64,000 nucleotides of DNA from Haloplanus aerogenes (GCF_003856835.1 NZ_CP034145.1:2604001-2668000), one strand, 5' to 3'; counted from the first letter of the stretch, positions 35,210 to 44,436 are shown. Numbers and translations are program-made. The notes: generated by a model from the letters alone, not told the origin.

Positions 35210-36718
35210 CTACACGTACCCCAAGTCCCGCAACTGTTGTTCCACGTCGCCGGACAGATCGCTCTCTACGTCACCTTGGACTGCCGGGAACCGCGATACT
35301 GCGTCCTCACAGGCGGCGCGCAGGTCGGCGGGGGCGGCCGCCACGTCTGCCGGGTCCGACCCCCGATACGCGTCCACTTCGCCCCGCGAGTCCGCGACGA
35401 CCTTCCACTCCCCGTCGAACCCCATCACAGTGTGCGTCAGCGACTCCCGTTCGACGAACCAGTCCTCGAAATGGTCGTAGTTCCGCATCGACTCCTCGTG
35501 GTAGGGGTTCGCCGGAAGTTCGAAGAACACGGGGTCGTCGTCGAAGTAGTCGGCCCACATGGCGCCGCCGGCGTCGACGAACGTACCCAAGTCGCCTGTG
35601 AGCAGATCGTAGAGCGCGCGGAGCGACACCCGATCCTCGACGGTTCGGGCCTCGATGTCTGGGTGTGCCACGATCAGCGGCACCGTCCAGAGGTGTTCGT
35701 TCAGGGCGTCCAGATGGCCCATGCTCCGCTCGCCGCGCAGGTCGGTCTCGCCCAGGCCCTCGCCGTGGTCGGACGTGATGACGACGACCGTCTCGTCGCG
35801 GATGCCTGCGTCTTCGAGCGCTCGGAGCAGGTGGGCGATCTGTTCGTCGACGCTCCGAACCTCGGCGCGGTAAGCGGCACGCACGAGTTCGACGGCTTCC
35901 TCGTCGACCTCGCCGGCGAAGAAAGCGTTCCGGAACTGCCGAGCGTTCGAGAAGTTCGGCGACATGGTTCGCAGGTCGTCGAGGGTCCACCGGCCGTCCG
36001 TCACCGCCCGGAAATGCGCTTCGGGCGGTTCGTAGGGGTAGTGGGGGTCCATGTAGTTCGCGAACGCGAACAGCGGGGCGTCGCGGTCGGCGGTCCGCGC
36101 GAACTCGTCGGCGAGGAGGTCGGTCGACCGGTCCGACGCCCGCGTCAGGAAGCCGTAGGAGTCGGTGTCGACGAACGGGAGGTGGTCGCTGTATGCGTAC
36201 CGCCGGTCGAGTTCGAGCGCGACGGCGCGGGCGAAGTTGTCGAGGCTGGCAAGCGGCCGGTCGTGGGTCGCGGCGTCGACGAGGGTCTGCACGTAGTCCC
36301 GCGGGCGGGGCGTGCGGTCCTCCTGAAGCTCCCGGACGTTCGCGAAGGGATTGAGACCGCACGGATTCAGGGGGCGGCGCGTCTCGTAGAAGCGGTCGAA
36401 GCCGTGGTCGAACCCGTGGGAACTGGAGGCGTAGATGTTGGCGGTGACGCCGACGGTGTCGTAGCCGTCGGCGGTCAGCGATTCGATCAGCGGCAGGTGA
36501 TCGAGGTGGTGTTCGCGATGGTAGTAGCCGTGATCGTGGGGCCACTCGCCGGTGAAAAGCGAGGCGTGCGCCGGAAGCGACCAGTTCGCGGGGGTGACAC
36601 AGGCGTCGAAGGAGAGGTTCTCCTCGGCGAGGGCGTGGATAGTGGGGGCATCGGCCTCGGTGATCGCGTCGAGTCGCAGGCAGTCGAGGACGAGACACAG
36701 GACGTTCGGGTTCCCCAT
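35210..36718 (-). CDS. Sulfatase-like hydrolase or phosphotransferase (copy 1)
   Basis: A 502-aa soluble protein of the sulfatase/alkaline-phosphatase superfamily. LCLVLDCLRLD (residues 7-17) is the first metal strand, and ANWSLPAHASLFTGEWPHDHG (45-65) covers the nucleophile region. VVITSDHGEGLGETD is the second metal site. The nucleophile position is Ser47 in SLPAH, without the CxPxR needed for standard formylglycine, so a phosphoester substrate is as likely as a sulfate. There is no signal peptide. The C-terminus is EQQLRDLGYV. The ATG at 36718 is the last base triplet of a promoter repeat shared with copy 2. Confidence 0.78.
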   Translation of the reverse strand: MGNPNVLCLVLDCLRLDAITEADAPTIHALAEENLSFDACVTPANWSLPAHASLFTGEWPHDHGYYHREHHLDHLPLIESLTADGYDTVGVTANIYASSSHGFDHGFDRFYETRRPLNPCGLNPFANVRELQEDRTPRPRDYVQTLVDAATHDRPLASLDNFARAVALELDRRYAYSDHLPFVDTDSYGFLTRASDRSTDLLADEFARTADRDAPLFAFANYMDPHYPYEPPEAHFRAVTDGRWTLDDLRTMSPNFSNARQFRNAFFAGEVDEEAVELVRAAYRAEVRSVDEQIAHLLRALEDAGIRDETVVVITSDHGEGLGETDLRGERSMGHLDALNEHLWTVPLIVAHPDIEARTVEDRVSLRALYDLLTGDLGTFVDAGGAMWADYFDDDPVFFELPANPYHEESMRNYDHFEDWFVERESLTHTVMGFDGEWKVVADSRGEVDAYRGSDPADVAAAPADLRAACEDAVSRFPAVQGDVESDLSGDVEQQLRDLGYV

Positions 36719-36760
36719 CTCGCCTACACCCACCGCCGTCGGCTTCAAATACGTATCGTT
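36716..36760 (-). promoter_or_regulatory. Duplicated promoter/leader, copy A
   Basis: These 45 bp, including the start codon of the gene at 36718, match 44 of 45 positions of 38218-38262. On the minus strand an AT-rich ACGTATTTGAAG lies about 30 nt before the ATG and is the likely TATA region. It sits entirely between two genes (stop at 36766, start at 36718), so copy 1 has its own promoter. Confidence 0.7.
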
Positions 36761-36765
36761 TGGGA

Positions 36766-38220
36766 CTAGAGATAGCCTAACTCTTTCAGGTGGCTCTGTA
36801 CGTCCGCGTCGAGGTCGCGATTCCCCGCCGCGACGGTCGGATCGGGCTCGATAGCGTCGAACACCTCGCTCGTCACGTCCTCGTCGCGTTCGATCACCTG
36901 CCGTTCGAGCGCATTCGGAATCACCTGCGTCAGCGCGCTGTCGCCCCGCCGGGAGAACTTCCACACCGCGCCGTCGCGCCACTCGTAGACGGCGCGCCAC
37001 GGGCCGGCGTACCGCTCGGGGTTCGGGCAGGCGTCGGGGAGTTCCTCGCTCGGCGACGTGACGCGCTCCGTCGAGACGAGGACGGGGCCGTCGGGGGCGA
37101 ACGAGCGGTCGCCGTCGGTCGCGTCCGCTTCCGCCGCACCCTCACCGTCGACGGCGGCCCGCACCACCGCCGGGAACCGCGTCAGTGTGGCCGGGCGGTC
37201 GACCGTCCGGCCCTCGGTTTGGCCGGGATACTTGACTACCAGCGGGACGTGCGTCACCTCCTCGGAAATTCCCCAGCTATGATCGACGAGTTCGACCGTC
37301 GGCTCCAGTTCGCTCGGCTCGCCGAACCCTTCGCCGTGGTCGCTGGTGACGACGACGAGCGTGTCGTCCAACTCGCCCCGCTCTCTCAGCGCCCCGAGCA
37401 GGCGGTCGACGTGTGCGTCGGCCTGTCGGATCGCGCCGTCGTACAGCGCCTCGAACGCGCGGAGTTTCCAGAGATACTCGCCCGAGAGAAAGGTCGTGGA
37501 GTAGGGACCGCGAGTCTCGCGGTGGAGGCGCTGAAGGTACGATCCGCCCCAGCGGTCGTGTTCGTCGTCCGGGACGTACGGGTAGTGAGCGTCCATCAGG
37601 TTCAGACAGGCCGCCCATGGCCCCGAACGATCGGCGTGCCAGTCGAGGAATTCGGGAACGTACGTCGCCCCGGATTCGTCGACAGCGAAGCGATCCAGCC
37701 GGTCGTAGGCGAGTTCGGCGGCGCCATTTACGAGCGAGCGAATCGGTCGGCCGCTCGTGAGCGACAGGCGGAGGTAGTCGACGTAGGACGTGTCGTTGAT
37801 GTTCTCGACGGTCGAGGGCGAGAGCGCGTCGGGGAAGGGTGCAGACTGGCGTTCTTTCGGCCCGACGACGGTGTCGAACGCGTCGCCGAAGTTCGAGGAG
37901 CGCGTGACGACGGCGTTGGGGGTGAAAAAGCCGGTGTCGTAGCCGCGGTCGGCGAGGTCGGCCCAGACGGTTCGGCCGGGATCGATCTGCGCGCCGTGGC
38001 TCGTCAGGCCGTGGGCCGCGACGTGGGCGCCCGAAAAGATGCTGGCGTGACTGGCGAGGCTGTGGATGCCCGGCGCCCGCGCCTGCCTATACGTAGTCGC
38101 CCGATCCGCGAACGCGTCGAGTCGCGGGGTGGTCTCCCGTCGGTAGCCGTGGAGGCTCGTGTTCCGGGCACGAACGCTGTCGAGGACGACCAACAGGACG
38201 TTCGGATTCGCCGTCGCCAT
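36766..38220 (-). CDS. Sulfatase-like hydrolase or phosphotransferase (copy 2)
   Basis: A 484-aa soluble paralogue of the gene at 35210-36718. LLVVLDSVRARNTSLHGY (residues 9-26) is the first metal strand, and GIHSLASHASIFSG (51-64) is the nucleophile region with Ser54 in SLASH. VVVTSDHGEGFGE follows as the second metal site. As in copy 1 the CxPxR sulfatase motif is missing, and the tail is HLKELGYL. The two share only moderate protein similarity by eye, although their promoters are nearly identical. It is probably cytosolic. A role in editing the glycan or its lipid carrier is inferred from position only. Confidence 0.78.
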   Translation of the reverse strand: MATANPNVLLVVLDSVRARNTSLHGYRRETTPRLDAFADRATTYRQARAPGIHSLASHASIFSGAHVAAHGLTSHGAQIDPGRTVWADLADRGYDTGFFTPNAVVTRSSNFGDAFDTVVGPKERQSAPFPDALSPSTVENINDTSYVDYLRLSLTSGRPIRSLVNGAAELAYDRLDRFAVDESGATYVPEFLDWHADRSGPWAACLNLMDAHYPYVPDDEHDRWGGSYLQRLHRETRGPYSTTFLSGEYLWKLRAFEALYDGAIRQADAHVDRLLGALRERGELDDTLVVVTSDHGEGFGEPSELEPTVELVDHSWGISEEVTHVPLVVKYPGQTEGRTVDRPATLTRFPAVVRAAVDGEGAAEADATDGDRSFAPDGPVLVSTERVTSPSEELPDACPNPERYAGPWRAVYEWRDGAVWKFSRRGDSALTQVIPNALERQVIERDEDVTSEVFDAIEPDPTVAAGNRDLDADVQSHLKELGYL

Positions 38221-38262
38221 CTCGCCTACACCCTCCGCCGTCGGCTTCAAATACGTATCGTT
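38218..38262 (-). promoter_or_regulatory. Duplicated promoter/leader, copy B
   Basis: The second copy of the 45-bp element described at 36716-36760, ending in the start codon of the gene at 38220. There is one mismatch, near the middle. Confidence 0.7.
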
Positions 38263-38362
38263 CCCCGGGTCGGGTGGGACCGTCCGGTCCGGCGAGCGCC
38301 AGTAATCGAACGAGAGAACCGGAGCCGAAAGTATTTGGCTCCGCGGCGGTCACTGCCGAATC

Positions 38363-39130
38363 ATGAAAGCCGTCATCCTCGCCGCCGGCAAGGGCACCCG
38401 TCTCCGCCCGCTGACGGAGGACAAACCGAAGGTGCTCGTCGATGTGGACGACAAACCACTCATCGAGTACGCCTTCGACGCCCTGATCGACATCGGCGTC
38501 GACGAGTTCGTCGTCGTCGTCGGCTACAAGAAAGAACAGCTCATGGAGCGCTACGACGACGCGTACCGCGACGTGCCGATCACGTACGCCCACCAGCGCG
38601 AGCAGTTGGGGCTCGCCCACGCGCTCCTGACGGCGGAGCCGTACATCGACGACGACTTCATGCTCATGCTCGGCGACAACGTCTTCGACGCGAACCTCGG
38701 CGACGTGGTGAACCGACAGGCCGAGGAGCGCGCCGACGCCGCCTTCCTCGTCGAGGAGGTGCCGTGGGACGAGGCGTCCCGGTACGGCGTCTGTGACACC
38801 AACGAGTACGGCGAGATCACACGTGTCGTCGAGAAGCCCGACGATCCGCCCTCCAACCTGGTGATGACCGGGTTCTACACGTTCACGCCGGCCATCTTCC
38901 ACGCCTGCCACCTCGTCCAGCCCTCCGACCGCGGCGAGTACGAACTCCCGGACGCCATCGACCTGCTGATCCAGAGCGGACGCACCATCGACGCCATCCG
39001 GATGGACGGCTGGCGCATCGACGTGGGCTACCCCGAGGACCGCGAGGAGGCCGAACGGCGGATTACGGACAGAGATGGCGGAGTGGAAACAGCCGACGGG
39101 ACGAGTGCTGAAACGGGAACGCAGGGATAA
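38363..39130 (+). CDS. aglF: Glucose-1-phosphate uridylyl/thymidylyltransferase, AglF-like
   Basis: A 255-aa nucleotidyltransferase that forms an NDP-sugar, probably UDP-glucose, for Dol-P-Glc and UDP-GlcA synthesis. LAAGKGTRLRPLT at residues 6-18, then KPKVLVDV, MLGDNVFD for metal binding and VEKPDDPPSN are all present. There is no beta-helix extension, unlike the GlmU-type genes at the left end. The short form and Agl context match AglF, though RfbA-like dTDP-glucose synthesis is a valid alternative. AGTATTT at about 38331-38337 lies about 29 nt upstream of the ATG. Confidence 0.78.
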   Translation: MKAVILAAGKGTRLRPLTEDKPKVLVDVDDKPLIEYAFDALIDIGVDEFVVVVGYKKEQLMERYDDAYRDVPITYAHQREQLGLAHALLTAEPYIDDDFMLMLGDNVFDANLGDVVNRQAEERADAAFLVEEVPWDEASRYGVCDTNEYGEITRVVEKPDDPPSNLVMTGFYTFTPAIFHACHLVQPSDRGEYELPDAIDLLIQSGRTIDAIRMDGWRIDVGYPEDREEAERRITDRDGGVETADGTSAETGTQG

Positions 39131-39183
39131 CTGACTCTGGCAGTATACCAACTATAGAGCAACGTACAGCCCGAAGTGAAGTA

Positions 39184-39204
39184 CCTCGGGGTCAAGCCCC
39201 GAGG
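39184..39204. repeat. Hairpin resembling an IS200/IS605-type end
   Basis: The stem CCTCGGGG / CCCCGAGG (8 bp) has loop TCAAG. Very similar palindromes border IS1341-type (tnpB-only) elements in haloarchaea. No transposase gene is attached, so this is probably a leftover end. Confidence 0.4.
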
Positions 39205-39721
39205 CACTCGCCTTACCCGGTTGTAGACAAGCATTCCAGCACTGTCTCTCGTCAGTGACTGCCGAATTGTGTTCATAATTGGAGAGACAGTCTGAGATGG
39301 CATGATAGAATCTCTAGTGCGTAGAGAACACGTTTAGGAAGATTCCTGATCGAGATCGATCCCGCAAGTTGGTGGAAAGATGGATCACAGATGCAGATAT
39401 GAGGGCGTGATCGGCAGGACGACACCAATCGAGAGATGAAACACCACGAGCATGGCGATCTCCACTGATTAGCGGGGGCACCTGCTCAGATCGCACTCGG
39501 CCAGCGATGTCGCCAACGGTTCATAATCGGATCCAGTCTGCCGATTAGAGATAGGCGCTGTGACAATACTGATCAAATGGGCTGTACGATGGGACTGTCT
39601 CAACCGTCTTCTGAAGGCTGTGAGACTGTATCAGGCGTTTCGCGCCGAATCAGACACGGTACACAGCCCCCCTCACCATCTGCCCGGGTCTGATGGACGA
39701 GTTTGTAGCCTCGCAATGTCC

Positions 39722-40040
39722 GTGACATCCTCCCGCGCCTAAAGGCGCGGGCCTCCCACCCGGTGTTGGCCGGGCAGGTCAATCCTGAACGTTGGGGGTC
39801 TAAGGTTTGCGGGACAGTCAGCCAGTGGCTCTGCCACGAAGCCGTTACTCGTACCCTGTGAAGGGCTTCGAGGTACCTGATTGTTTAACGACTGTCGGCG
39901 TGGTCGGCTTACCTTTTGGTTTCGGCTACGAACCGTGGCAAACACCGAGTCAACTGCCAGTTCCCCACGCACAGTGTGTACTACCGTGGTTTGTGAGTTA
40001 AAATGTCGGATTCATCTGGTGGCTTTAGCCACCAGTATTC
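39722..40040 (-). mobile_element. MITE-like remnant of an IS200/IS605 (IS1341-type) element
   Basis: A segment of about 320 bp is bounded by two strong hairpins. At one side is CCCGCGCC/GGCGCGGG with loop TAAA (39732-39751) inside CCTCCCGCGCC...GGGCCTCCCACC. At the other is CTGGTGGCT/AGCCACCAG with loop TT (40016-40035). These are the two end types of haloarchaeal IS1341-type elements, with the minus strand running from the GGTGGC hairpin to the CCCGCG hairpin. The interior lacks a TnpB frame, so the element would need helper transposase. The identification rests on remembered end patterns. Confidence 0.45.
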
Positions 40041-40325
40041 TCCTTGAATCTCTATAACCATCCAAAACGACGATCGATCTACTTCTTGCGGGCATTCAGA
40101 CCAATTATGAAAAGATAATAACGCGCTCTCGCAGGCCTAGCGAGTGCCTCAACCACAGAGGACGAGTCATTTTCAGTATGAAATTCTCAAAGTAGAATTT
40201 TCCGCTCGTATCTGTCCGAATCAAGCCACGCAGGGATATCGAAGCGTCGCTACCCGCTTGGAAGAAGACCGACGCGACAAGACGGGATAGGAACGACTTT
40301 CCCGCTCCCCCGGCGAGGGGGCTGT

Positions 40326-41231
40326 ATGTCCGGGTCCGACGACGTCTGCGTCCTCGTCCCCACGCTCGACGAGGGGGAGACCATCGGCGACGTGGTCCGT
40401 GACTTCCGCGACGCGGGCTTCGCGGACGTGCTCGTCGTCGACGGGGGGTCGACGGACGACACCCAGGCCGTCGCCCGCGAGGCGGGCGCGCGTGTCGTCG
40501 AACAGACGGGCACCGGAAAGGGGCAGGCGGTCCGGGAGGCGGTGAGAGAACACGTCGACGCCGCGTACGTCCTCATGCTCGACGGCGACGGCACGTATCA
40601 CGCCGACGACGCCGAGGCGATGCTCGAACCCCTCCGCACCGGTGAGGCGGCGCACGTCATCGGTGATCGCTTCGCCGACATGCGATCCGGCGCGATGACG
40701 TTTCTCAACCGGGTCGGCAACCGCCTCATCAACGCCGCCTTCGGCGTCATTCACCACGAGTCGTTCGGCGACATCCTCTCGGGCTACCGGGCGTTTACCC
40801 GCGAGTCGTTCGACCGGATGCATCTCACGGCCGACGGCTTCGGCATCGAGACGGAGATGGCCGTCGAGTGTGCCAAACGCGACATTCCGACGACGGTCGT
40901 TCCCATCACCTACTACCCCCGGCCCGCGGGGTCGAACACGAACCTCCACCCCATCCGCGACGGCGGGATCATCTTCCTCGAACTCTACCGGCGGGCGAAG
41001 ACCAACAACCCCCTCTTCTACTTCGGGAGTCTGGGCACGGTGTCGACGGCGACGGGCTTTCTGGTCGCCCTCTACGTCGGCGTCGAGTGGGTGACCCAGC
41101 GCGTCTCCCACGAAGTGCTCGCCGTCGTCGCCGCGTTCGCCATCCTCGTCGGCGTCCAACTGCTGATGTTCGGCATGCTCGCGGATCTGATCCTCTCTCT
41201 GCACCGTGAGCAGTTGCGGGAGCGGGAGTGA
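40326..41231 (+). CDS. aglJ: Dolichyl-phosphate hexose synthase AglJ
   Basis: A 301-aa GT2 enzyme that charges dolichyl phosphate with the first hexose of the N-glycan. It starts CVLVPTLDEGETIGDVV and has VVDGGSTDDT near residue 40. YVLMLDGDGTYHADDAE carries the DGDG metal site and FGDILSGYRAFTRESFD the catalytic loop. Two C-terminal membrane helices follow (about 240-260 and 268-290). Length and layout match H. volcanii AglJ (about 300 aa). It lies at the right border of the island, just after the IS debris. Confidence 0.9.
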   Translation: MSGSDDVCVLVPTLDEGETIGDVVRDFRDAGFADVLVVDGGSTDDTQAVAREAGARVVEQTGTGKGQAVREAVREHVDAAYVLMLDGDGTYHADDAEAMLEPLRTGEAAHVIGDRFADMRSGAMTFLNRVGNRLINAAFGVIHHESFGDILSGYRAFTRESFDRMHLTADGFGIETEMAVECAKRDIPTTVVPITYYPRPAGSNTNLHPIRDGGIIFLELYRRAKTNNPLFYFGSLGTVSTATGFLVALYVGVEWVTQRVSHEVLAVVAAFAILVGVQLLMFGMLADLILSLHREQLRERE

Positions 41232-41333
41232 GACAACCCGGTAAGGTGTCCATACTGCCACTTAACCCGGATTAAGCGAGCTGACTCGGCTTTCACGTCG
41301 ACGCGATTGATTACGTGGCGCGGTGTAGTGAGC

Positions 41334-41666
41334 ATGCCGTCCACCATGGAACCGCACACGCTCCTGATGGTCGGCTTCGTGGTACTCGCCGGCGCGGTGT
41401 TCGTGACGGCGCGTGTTGGTGCAGCCGCCGTCGGCGTACTCCCCGCTTCGGGTGCCGGTGGCGCGGACGAACGCGATACGGAGCCGGACACCGCAAACGA
41501 GACCGACGAGGGGATATCGGCCGCCCGCGACGACATCGAATGGGGGGCGTCGCGGATTACGGCCGACGACCGCGAGCGAATGCGGAAACACCTGGAGAAA
41601 GACCCCCTCCATCGGAGTCCGGACGACCTCCTGCCGTCGGACGCCGACGACGACGACGGGTCGTGA
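41334..41666 (+). CDS. Small single-pass membrane protein, function unknown
   Basis: A 110-aa protein with one N-terminal hydrophobic segment (TLLMVGFVVLAGAVFVTARV, about residues 8-27). A very acidic, probably disordered tail follows with RERMRKHLEKDPLHRSPDDL. An alternative start is the ATG at 41346. No family is recognised. It stands alone between aglJ and the MFS gene. Confidence 0.6.
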   Translation: MPSTMEPHTLLMVGFVVLAGAVFVTARVGAAAVGVLPASGAGGADERDTEPDTANETDEGISAARDDIEWGASRITADDRERMRKHLEKDPLHRSPDDLLPSDADDDDGS

Positions 41667-41761
41667 CCGGCGAGTCCCCGTATTTTCACGCGACGTAGCC
41701 CACGCTGGCGGCGACCGGTTGCTCCGAACGTTGATTACGGTGCCGGCCCACGCCCCGAGCG

Positions 41762-42997
41762 ATGCCGGACTCCGACGAGACGACGGGCGTGCCGTGGCGC
41801 TCCCCACGACTGTATCTCCTCGTCGCGATGGCGGCAGTGGCACCGCTCGACGTGAACATCATCGGGCCGGCGCTCCCGGCCATCGCGGACGCCTTCGACG
41901 TGTCGAGCGCGCGCAGCGGCCTCGTCATCACCGCCTTCGCCGCGCCGGGGGCGTTCCTCGCGCCCATCGTGGGGATGTACGCCGACCGCTTCGGCCGCCG
42001 ACGAATCGTCGTTCCCTGTCTCCTCATCTACGGCGTCGCCGGTGTGGCCGTGACGCTCGTGACCGAACTGTGGATGGTCCTCGTCCTCCGGGCGGTGCAA
42101 GGGAGCGTCGGCGGGAGCATCCTCGCCTCGCTGTCGCTCGCGCTCGTCGGCGACTACTACGACGGCCCGCGGCGCAACGCAGTGATGGGCGTCGTCAGCG
42201 CGAGCATCTCCTTCAGTGCCGCCGCTGGGCCGGTCCTCGGGGGCGTCCTCGCCGCGCGCTCGTGGGATGCGCCCTTCTACCTCTACGGGTCGAGCGTCGT
42301 CGTCGCGGGGCTGGTGTACTACTACCTCGACGCGCCGGCGGTGGAGGCGGAGGGAACATCGAGCGATGGCCGCGACGGCTCGTACATCCGGGCCGCCATC
42401 GCCTCGCTCCCCACCCGTCAGGCACTCGTCGTCTACGGCGCGACGCTCGCGGGCTTCACCCTCTTTTTCGGCGGCGTCCTCACCGCCGTCCCCTTCCTGC
42501 TGGAGGAGACGTACGGGCTGGAGTCGGGTCGGGTCGGCGCCCTCGTGACGGGGGCGATGATGGTCGCCGCGGTGGTCGCAGTGTTCAACGGCCGGTTCGC
42601 GCGCTACCTGTCGAACCTCGGCATGGTCACCATCGGCTTCGGCTTCTACGCTCTCGGCCTCGTCGGCGTGTGGGCCGCCGGGTCCGCGACGGGTGTCCTC
42701 CTCGCCCTCGGCGTCTTCGGCATCGGCCACGGCCTCCTGCTTCCCTCCGTCGCGTCGGCGCTGTCGGCGCTCGCCGGCCCCGAGTTCCGCGGCGGCGTCA
42801 TGAGCCTGCGGACGAGCGTCATCCTCGGGGCACAGGCCATCGGCCCGCCGCTGTTCACCCTGCCGGCGACGCGACTGGATGTGGGCTACGAACTGCCGCT
42901 GGCCGTCGCTGGCGTGGGTGCGGCGCTGTTCGCCGTCGGCCTGTTCGCCGCCGCTGGCGGGCGGACGGGACTCGTCGTCGGGGCAGCGGAGTCGTAG
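41762..42997 (+). CDS. MFS transporter
   Basis: A 411-aa transporter with about 12 membrane helices. The loop 2-3 signature appears as GMYADRFGRRRI (about residues 77-88), and APLDVNIIGPALPAI in helix 1 is typical of drug:H+ antiporter-type members. The substrate is unknown; multidrug export is the usual annotation. It is the single gene upstream of purD. Confidence 0.85.
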   Translation: MPDSDETTGVPWRSPRLYLLVAMAAVAPLDVNIIGPALPAIADAFDVSSARSGLVITAFAAPGAFLAPIVGMYADRFGRRRIVVPCLLIYGVAGVAVTLVTELWMVLVLRAVQGSVGGSILASLSLALVGDYYDGPRRNAVMGVVSASISFSAAAGPVLGGVLAARSWDAPFYLYGSSVVVAGLVYYYLDAPAVEAEGTSSDGRDGSYIRAAIASLPTRQALVVYGATLAGFTLFFGGVLTAVPFLLEETYGLESGRVGALVTGAMMVAAVVAVFNGRFARYLSNLGMVTIGFGFYALGLVGVWAAGSATGVLLALGVFGIGHGLLLPSVASALSALAGPEFRGGVMSLRTSVILGAQAIGPPLFTLPATRLDVGYELPLAVAGVGAALFAVGLFAAAGGRTGLVVGAAES

Positions 42998-43058
42998 CGG
43001 AGAGCGGAAGGGGAGCAAAAGGGCAACGTTTAGGCCGATTCCGTGGGGTGCATCGACC

Positions 43059-44363
43059 ATGTCAGAGACAGTGCTCCTCGTCGGCGGCGGCGGACGAGAA
43101 CACGCCATCGCCCGCGCCGTCGCGCCGGACTGTGACCTCTACGCCTGCGCGAGCAACCGCAACCCGGGCATCGCGGCGCTGGCCGAGGAGATGCGGGCCA
43201 TCGACGAACGGGAGGCGGAGGAAATCGTCGCCTTCGCGGACGACGTGGACGCGACGCTCGCGGTGATCGGCCCCGAGTCGGCGCTCGCGGCGGGAGTCGC
43301 GGACGCTCTCGACGACGCCGGCGTCTACACCTTCGGCCCCGGTGCCGACGAGGCCCGCATCGAGACGGACAAGGCCTATCAACGGCGGTTCATGGAATCG
43401 GAGGGGATTCCGGGCTGTCCCGACTTCGAGACGTTCGACGACATGGACGCCGCCTGCGACTACATCGACGCCTACGACGGCGACCTGGCGGTCAAGCCCG
43501 CCGGCCTGACGGGCGGGAAGGGCGTCCGCGTCACGGGGGACCAGGTGACGAAGGAAGAGGCCAAAGCGTACCTCCGCGAGTCCGACTACGAGCGAGTCGT
43601 CCTCGAAGAACGCCTCGTCGGCGAGGAGTTCACCGTGCAGGCGTTCGTCGCCAACGGGGACGTACGGACGACCCCCGCCGTCCAAGACCACAAGCGCGCC
43701 TACGAGGGCGACGAAGGGCCGAACACAGGAGGGATGGGAAGTTACAGCGATGCCGATCCGACGCTGCCGTTCATGGACGCGTCGGATTACGCGGAGGCGG
43801 TCGACGTACTGGAGGCCACCGTCGACGCCCTCCCCGACTACAAGGGCATCCTCTACGGCCAGTTCATGCTCACCGCCGAGGGCGTCCGGGTGGTGGAGTT
43901 CAACGCCCGCTTCGGCGACCCCGAGGCGATGAACACGCTGCCGGTCCTCGAGACACCCTTCCTCGACGTGCTGACGGCGGCGCGCGACGGCGACCCGCTT
44001 CCCGACCTCTCCTTCGCCCCGCGGGCGACCGTCTGCAAGTACGCGGTGCCGGCGGGCTACCCGACCGAACCCGAATCCGGCGCGCTGATCGAGGTGGACG
44101 AGGAGAGCGTGGCGGCCGCCGCCGAGGGCGACGGGGACGCCCTCCTCTTCTACGCCAGCGTCGACGCTCGCGAGGACGGCCTCTACACCACCACCTCGCG
44201 AGCGTTCGCGGTTGTCGGCATCGCGGCGACGATCACGGACGCGGAGGCCATCGCGGAGGATGCCCTCGCTGCTGCGGGCGACGGTCTGCGGATCCGACAC
44301 GACATCGGCAAACCCGACCTGGTCCAGCAACGGATCGACCACGTCGAGCGCCTGCGCGAGTAA
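43059..44363 (+). CDS. purD: Phosphoribosylamine--glycine ligase
   Basis: The second step of purine synthesis: ATP-dependent joining of glycine to phosphoribosylamine. At 434 aa the order is VLLVGGGGREHAIARAV at the N-terminus and an ATP-grasp core with VKPAGLTGGKGVRV, LEERLVGEEFTVQAF, NTGGMGSY and EFNARFGDPEAM, followed by the C-terminal lid. All are standard PurD motifs. The ATG at 43059 precedes the first strand directly. Confidence 0.97.
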   Translation: MSETVLLVGGGGREHAIARAVAPDCDLYACASNRNPGIAALAEEMRAIDEREAEEIVAFADDVDATLAVIGPESALAAGVADALDDAGVYTFGPGADEARIETDKAYQRRFMESEGIPGCPDFETFDDMDAACDYIDAYDGDLAVKPAGLTGGKGVRVTGDQVTKEEAKAYLRESDYERVVLEERLVGEEFTVQAFVANGDVRTTPAVQDHKRAYEGDEGPNTGGMGSYSDADPTLPFMDASDYAEAVDVLEATVDALPDYKGILYGQFMLTAEGVRVVEFNARFGDPEAMNTLPVLETPFLDVLTAARDGDPLPDLSFAPRATVCKYAVPAGYPTEPESGALIEVDEESVAAAAEGDGDALLFYASVDAREDGLYTTTSRAFAVVGIAATITDAEAIAEDALAAAGDGLRIRHDIGKPDLVQQRIDHVERLRE

Positions 44364-44404
44364 CGGGTCGAGGAACGCATGACAGGCGTGTGACGGGCCA
44401 TAAA

Positions 44405-44414
44405 CCTTTATTTC
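44405..44414 (+). promoter_or_regulatory. TATA-like box for dacZ
   Basis: CCTTTATTTC is centred about 28 nt before the dacZ ATG at 44437, implying a leaderless dacZ-mscS transcript. Confidence 0.5.
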
Positions 44415-44436
44415 GCCGCGTCTCGTCCGTCCGCTA

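Larger units (their letters stand above)
39131..40325. other. Gene-free, AT-richer region with insertion-sequence debris
   Basis: About 1.2 kb without any convincing protein-coding gene. Open frames here are short and lack haloarchaeal acidic composition. It holds several hairpins typical of IS200/IS605-type element ends (39184-39204, 39732-39751, 40016-40035), described separately. Base composition is clearly more AT-rich than in the flanking genes. The rest shows nothing recognisable. It separates aglF from aglJ. Confidence 0.7.

Noticed and set aside
36790-38796. A 668-codon plus-strand open frame
   Set aside because: It is antisense to the second sulfatase-like gene and then runs out of frame through aglF; no recognisable domain.
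39739-40001. Short open frames of 60-77 codons in the IS debris
   Set aside because: They lie within the MITE-like unit, lack haloarchaeal acidic composition and show no transposase motif.
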